NCBI GenBank assembly: GCA_011503125.2
Contig: WWBZ02000033.1
Location: 4,340,001-4,404,000 of the forward strand
Direction: 5' to 3'
Length of the DNA: 64,000 nt
From: Botryosphaeria dothidea
Taxonomy: Eukaryota; Ascomycota; Dothideomycetes; Botryosphaeriales; Botryosphaeriaceae
Under the pieces are notes generated by a model. The model saw only the letters and a list, made by a program, of their open reading frames with translations, had not been told where the DNA came from and ran no database searches. Made by a program: the position numbers and the translations under genes. Shown piece by piece: positions 60,228-64,000 of the stretch (the stretch's first letter is position 1; each line of letters begins with the position of its first letter).

Positions 60228-60376
60228 TTGCTAGACTGAAGAACTAACTACAAAGCAGAGGGGCGAGCTTTATATATATAAAGAACGAACTAAAATACTA
60301 GCTTCCTGATTTGTAAGCAGGTAAGTCTAGATCCGGATTTTAAATCAACGAAGGTAAACAAGTAAGGAGTCTACAT
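60228..60376 (+). repeat. Direct repeat copy 2 (about 150 bp)
   Basis: Same order of motifs as 59496-59650 with transitions and small indels. Distance between copies is about 730 bp. Confidence 0.8.
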
Positions 60377-60535
60377 ACAATCACTGGACAAAAGTCTGCG
60401 CGAGTCGCGTACCAAGGCGATCACCCCAATGAAAACCAAAGTCGCCTTTTCTCAATGCACGCTTCCTGAAGCTCGTAGTAAGCTACTACTAAGTCAGAAT
60501 TGACCAGGGAGATCGATTTTCGCCTTGGTTTTATA

Positions 60536-61633
60536 CTAGTACTTCGTATGCCAGCCCTCTGCCTGGATAACTGCCTTACACCTCCGCTTCATACTACCTA
60601 GTACATTATCAAATAATAACTGTGGTAATGCCTTCCACGCCTCTTGTAATGCCTACCCAAGCTTCTCTCTAATATAATCTATATTTCCACGTAGTTCACT
60701 AAGCTCTGGATAGAGCCTTAAGACCATAGCCTTAAGGTGAAACCAGAGGTGTTCGATAGGATTTAGATCTGGACTATATGGTGGCCAGTCTATCATATTA
60801 ACACGCTTTTGGGTGAACTAATCGCGTACTTTAATAGCTGTATGGATAGGCGCATTATCCTGCATGAATAGCATGCCTCTGCGCCAAACCTTTGGTATAT
60901 TTTGCTCTAGTACTTCAAGATAGGAGTCGGCTGAGTAGCCACCCCTCTTGGATAACGGATCACGTATCATTACGTGTAAGGGTGACCTCCCACGCTTGCC
61001 AGAGAAGCCTGCCCATACCATAATAGATATATCCTTACCCTTTTTATATGGCTGGATCATACCTGGGTCCCACTTCTGGCATGGTGTGCGAAAAACCCAC
61101 TCCCTCTCTTCGCCCTTGCCACGCTCTGCAGAGCACTCATCTGACCAGATAACCTTAGCCCATTGCGCTTCAGTCCAGTCCACATGCTCAAGCGCCCAGG
61201 CAAGCCTGATTGCTACGTGCTCCTCACGTAGCTCTGGGCGGCCTGCAGCGCGCCATTTCTTGATATTATAGGTGTCCAGGAACCGTGAGAGGGTACGGGC
61301 ACAGCAGGTTACGCCTGTGGCTTCTCTGACCTCCTGATAGGTGAACTTTGGATTATTCCGTACGATGCGTAAGATATGCCTTTGGTCTTGATCTGAGAGG
61401 ACCTTTGGCCTGCCGGAACGTAGTTGTGAGCGTCCTTCGTTGCGTAATGGCGCGCGGGAGAGGGTGGTGCGAATTGACGATTCAGGCGTGTGTAGCTGCT
61501 TTGAAATCCAGGTGGTTCTGTGACCCATTGCACGCGCGGCAGCCAGCTGTAACGGCTGAACGAAGAAGTGGTGTTGAGGTAGTGCACGTGATGACGTGTA
61601 GGCAGCAGACGCGCGTGCACGCGGTGACGTCAC
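60536..61633 (-). pseudogene. Tc1/mariner-type transposase (DD34E), two in-frame stops
   Basis: The minus-strand frame runs from 61633 (or the ATG at about 61528, MGHRTTWIS) to the TAG at 60536-60538, about 365 codons. An HTH part (WISKQLHTPESSIRTTL, GRPKVLSDQDQRHILRIV, YQEVREATG) is followed by a DDE core: VIWSDECS (Asp), LFMQDNAPIHTA (Asp) and PYSPDLNPIEHLW (Glu). The spacing between the second Asp and the Glu is 34 residues, as in Tc1-like elements. Two stops, after KVRD and after EKLG, are TAG where Gln is expected. I could not find matching terminal inverted repeats. Confidence 0.88.
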
Positions 61634-61779
61634 GTACTTCGCAACTTTATAGCTCTCGCTTGTACGTAGACTCTCGCACTTTGTGCGACCTCTCTATAGC
61701 AGCATCGAGTCTCATTATATTAGGTCGCACCGCCCATCTTACTTATAGCTAGGAGCAGGCTTTAGAATAGCTCACGTCT

Positions 61780-61905
61780 CGTTACCGTCACCGTCACCGT
61801 CACCGTCGTCGAGCCTCGCGCAGAGCCTTACCGTTTCGCTATAAAGTCGGAGCCACGCCAGGTGTCCGAAGCTAACCGCAACCGCAACCGCAACCGTTAC
61901 CGTCC
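61780..61905 (+). repeat. Hexanucleotide tandem repeats
   Basis: ACCGTC is repeated four times near 61786-61806, and AACCGC four times near 61877-61900. Simple repeats in a non-coding stretch just upstream of the Gypsy-3 gag fragment. Confidence 0.75.
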
Positions 61906-61931
61906 ATTATAATATCAGGAATATACCCAGA

Positions 61932-62619
61932 TGTCACAGGCGATGACGCCTAGAGAGAGCCACACCGTCATCCGCACGATTCGTTACCCACGAGACCTTC
62001 GTTACGCGTCCTACCGCTTAAGAGCGAGAGTCTAGTAACCATTCACTAATAGAGTTATAATACCTTCGGCGTCGACTGGCTTAGCCTTGACCCTATTAAT
62101 ATTACTAACGCCTAGACGCTCGTTAACTACGTTACTATGGGCAGCGATTAGGCCTAGCGCTTCCTTAACTAGTTAAGAGAATAGCACTAACGCGCAGTAA
62201 GCCTTAAAATATAGCTTTAGTCCGCCTAGAATAGCATCAATACCCTTACGAACGAGTTAAACACCGCACGTACAACATAAGAGATACTAAAAGAATAATT
62301 AGAGGCATGCAAGAGATAGCAGCAACCTACTAGAGGATTTAGCTATATATAACCGTTAGTAAGGCTAGGGACTAGCTTCGCTACGAGCTAGTATTAGGAC
62401 TAGGGCTTATAGCAAAGGGCAAAGCTTAGCGAAAAGCTTCCTAACGTACCGGTTTTTAAAGGAGAAAAGAAGGAATACCTTAATTAGCGAATAGTAGTAC
62501 GTATTAAGCTTGTAGTAAATAGAGACCGCTTCCCTATAGCTTAAGCTCGTCTATAATATATTATGTTACGTCTCGAAGGCGAAGCAAGCGCTTAAGTACG
62601 AGGATACGTCAAGGAACAC
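61932..62619 (+). mobile_element. Gypsy-3: degraded gag fragment, interrupted by Gypsy-2
   Basis: A plus-strand frame starting MSQAMTPRESHTVIRTIR at 61932 breaks down into many stops. Near 62436-62619 it encodes a gag core: LPNVPVFKGEKKEYLN, VNRDRFPIA, MLRLEGEASA. It is cut at 62619, where the Gypsy-2 LTR begins. No LTR was identified. Confidence 0.65.
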
Positions 62620-62802
62620 TGTTAGAGTCTGAAGCCTCAGGATCAAGCCTCAGAGGATCATCGGCAGATCACGTGACGCCAAGCCTTTCTTGTATATAAC
62701 TTTCCTCTTTCTTCTACGACTTCTTCTCTTTCTCCTTAAGTCTAGCTTAACGTACTTAGCGTAATAAACCTTTCAGCGATCATCCTGAGGTTGAGCCCTG
62801 AC
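62620..62802 (+). repeat. Gypsy-2 putative 5' LTR
   Basis: TG...CA ends, and a TATATAA box at about 62694 with a pyrimidine-rich segment after it. The partner LTR is not in the window, so the end is inferred. Confidence 0.5.
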
Positions 62803-62921
62803 ATTAGCTAGACTTCACCCATTGGATTTACTGGACATCGGATCACTGGCACAGTCGCGCACTGGAATCACTAGAATTACTAGAATCATTAGAATTACTA
62901 AAGTTACTGGGAAACGGAATC

Positions 62922-64000
62922 ATGACGCCTGAGGACTAACAGCAAATGCAAGAGCCCCGAGAGGTAGCGCAGCTGCTGCAGCAGATAATGGCCCAGATAA
63001 GCACGCTTATAACTAAGGTAGGGCAACTGGAAAAGGGGCAGGAGACACCGGAGAACGGAAATGAGGACACGTAACCACCTTCTCCTAAACTCTCCGGAAA
63101 AACTTCGGGAAGTATATCAACCTCGGTAAGCGACACGGCAGAAGGTAAGCCGACTAAGAACCTCGGACCCCTCGCAGAATTCTCCGATAATAGGGATAAA
63201 TTGGAACCCTAGATTGCGCAGGCACAGGCAAAGCTCGTAGTGGACTACACGAGTTGCACTGAAGCTACGAAGTTTTTTATACTTTATAATCGGCTTAGAG
63301 GCGAAGTAGCGCGTTAGCTGCAGCCCTAGGTGTAAGCCAGCATCAACACGACTAGTATAACTACTTAGTGCCTACTAAATCAGCTACGCCTATTATTTGG
63401 CGACCCCTATATATAAGAGAAGGCCTAACGTAAGCTACATAAGCTACGCCAAACCAACAAGCCCTTTATGGAGTACTTTACCGAATTCCGCAAGCTCGTG
63501 TTAGAGGCGGGAGGTACTAACTAGCCGGACGAGATTCTTAAGGCCTACTTGGAAGCAGGGCTTAGCTAGGAGCTCTAACGAAGTATAATTGGCCTTGGAA
63601 GCATAAGCTAGTCCTTTAAGGACTACTGCACGGAGCTAAAACGTGTTAGTAACCAACTTAAAGCCTTTAACCTAAGGAATATAGGAAAGAAGCCCTAGTA
63701 GGGCTGGTAATAAGACTAGTGGCGTGGTTAAAATAAGGTTAGCTCGGCAGGGTCCACTGGCAGGCAGACAGGGTCTAAGTCAAAGCCGACCACGCCCCAG
63801 CAAGACAAAATGGACTAGGAATCTATAGGGCCTACAAGGGCCGCCTAAGGACGTCGTGTTAAGTAGGTAGACGAACAAGAGATATAGAAACGCAAGGATA
63901 AGGGTCGTTGCCTACGCTGTGGCGACTCTAGACATAGGGTTGCCTAGTGCCTATAGCTGCCACTAAGGAGGCCAGTAAGGCTTATAAAGCCTACCCAATA
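62922..64000 (+). pseudogene. Gypsy-2 gag remnant with CCHC zinc knuckle
   Basis: Starts MTPED at 62922. Recognisable gag pieces: VAQLLQQIMAQISTLI, FFILYNRLRGEVARQLQ, RKLHKLRQTNKPFMEYFTEF (the retrotransposon gag fold) and the zinc knuckle CLRCGDSRH...C at about 63911-63952. TAG and TAA codons sit at former Gln and Trp codons. Confidence 0.75.

Larger units (their letters stand above)
59163..60382. other. Degenerate repeat region with a direct duplication
   Basis: Contains two direct copies of a 150-bp block, a short GGACGAG minisatellite near 60146-60176, and C/T- or G/A-biased sequence. The plus strand from about 59680 to 60000 resembles RIP-degraded transposon DNA. I see no intact gene. 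Confidence 0.5.
62620..64000 (+). mobile_element. Gypsy-2: 5' part of a Ty3/gypsy element running off the window
   Basis: Probable 5' LTR 62620-62802 (TGTTAGAGTC...CCCTGACA), then a leader and a mutated gag. The 3' part is outside the window. It is inserted in Gypsy-3; the left flank is AACAC. Confidence 0.75.

Noticed and set aside
60380..61780. Terminal inverted repeats of the Tc1-type element
   Set aside because: The reverse complement of the sequence near 60383 was not found to the right of the transposase up to 61910.
1..64000. tRNA or rRNA genes and CRISPR arrays
   Set aside because: No cloverleaf-like box A/box B pair or rRNA sequence was recognised by eye. Short tandem repeats present are microsatellites, not spaced arrays. 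A tRNAscan-SE run would settle the tRNA question.

Overview
The window is nuclear DNA of a filamentous ascomycete (Pezizomycotina). Spliced genes carry short GT-AG introns of about 45-120 bp with CTNAC/CTAAC-type branch sites. Typical families are present: a HET-domain protein, a fungal rhodopsin-like 7-TM protein, a P450, an SDR, and secreted pectinases. The right part is packed with retrotransposons whose reading frames are broken mostly by CpA-to-TpA type transitions, the hallmark of repeat-induced point mutation (RIP). Secreted pectin lyase with a CBM1 tail plus a pectin methylesterase suggests a plant-associated species; I cannot name it.

Left compartment (1-22.68 kb), ordinary gene space. 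On the plus strand: the 3' part of a DUF6601-type membrane protein (1-1021) and a membrane-anchored CE9-like amidohydrolase (1555-4422). On the minus strand: a seven-exon 7-TM protein (5131-6591), a six-exon P450 (7770-9728), a HET-domain protein (10396-12625), pectin lyase with CBM1 (14030-15578), a frameshifted short-chain dehydrogenase (16489-17470), the 3' remnant of an NmrA-like reductase (19083-19528) and pectin methylesterase (20016-21041). The methylesterase and lyase could act in sequence on plant pectin. The other genes show no common pathway.

Right compartment (22.68-64 kb), a nested transposon island whose insertion order can be read. A Copia element (Copia-4; 29827-30142 plus 54919-59162) was split by a Tad-like LINE (LINE-B), leaving a 14-bp target duplication. 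LINE-B was then hit three times: by Copia-2 (30719-36124, TSD CTAGG), Copia-3 (39216-44868, TSD AATAG) and a Ty3/gypsy chromovirus (Gypsy-1, 46217-54164, TSD ATAAA). To the left lie Copia-1 (24466-29826, no matching TSD) and a minus-strand LINE (LINE-A). To the right lie a direct-repeat block, a Tc1-type transposase, a Gypsy-3 gag fragment, and Gypsy-2 running off the end.

The most interesting object is inside Gypsy-1. Between pol and the 3' LTR, on the strand opposite to pol, there is a two-exon gene (52739-53588). Its predicted product has six cysteines in exact Zn2Cys6 spacing followed by a coiled coil. It lies in the one part of Gypsy-1 that escaped RIP-like mutation. Other notable points are a primer site shared by four Copia families that matches the anticodon arm of initiator tRNA-Met, a sharp mutated/clean boundary within Gypsy-1, and mutation load that does not follow insertion age.
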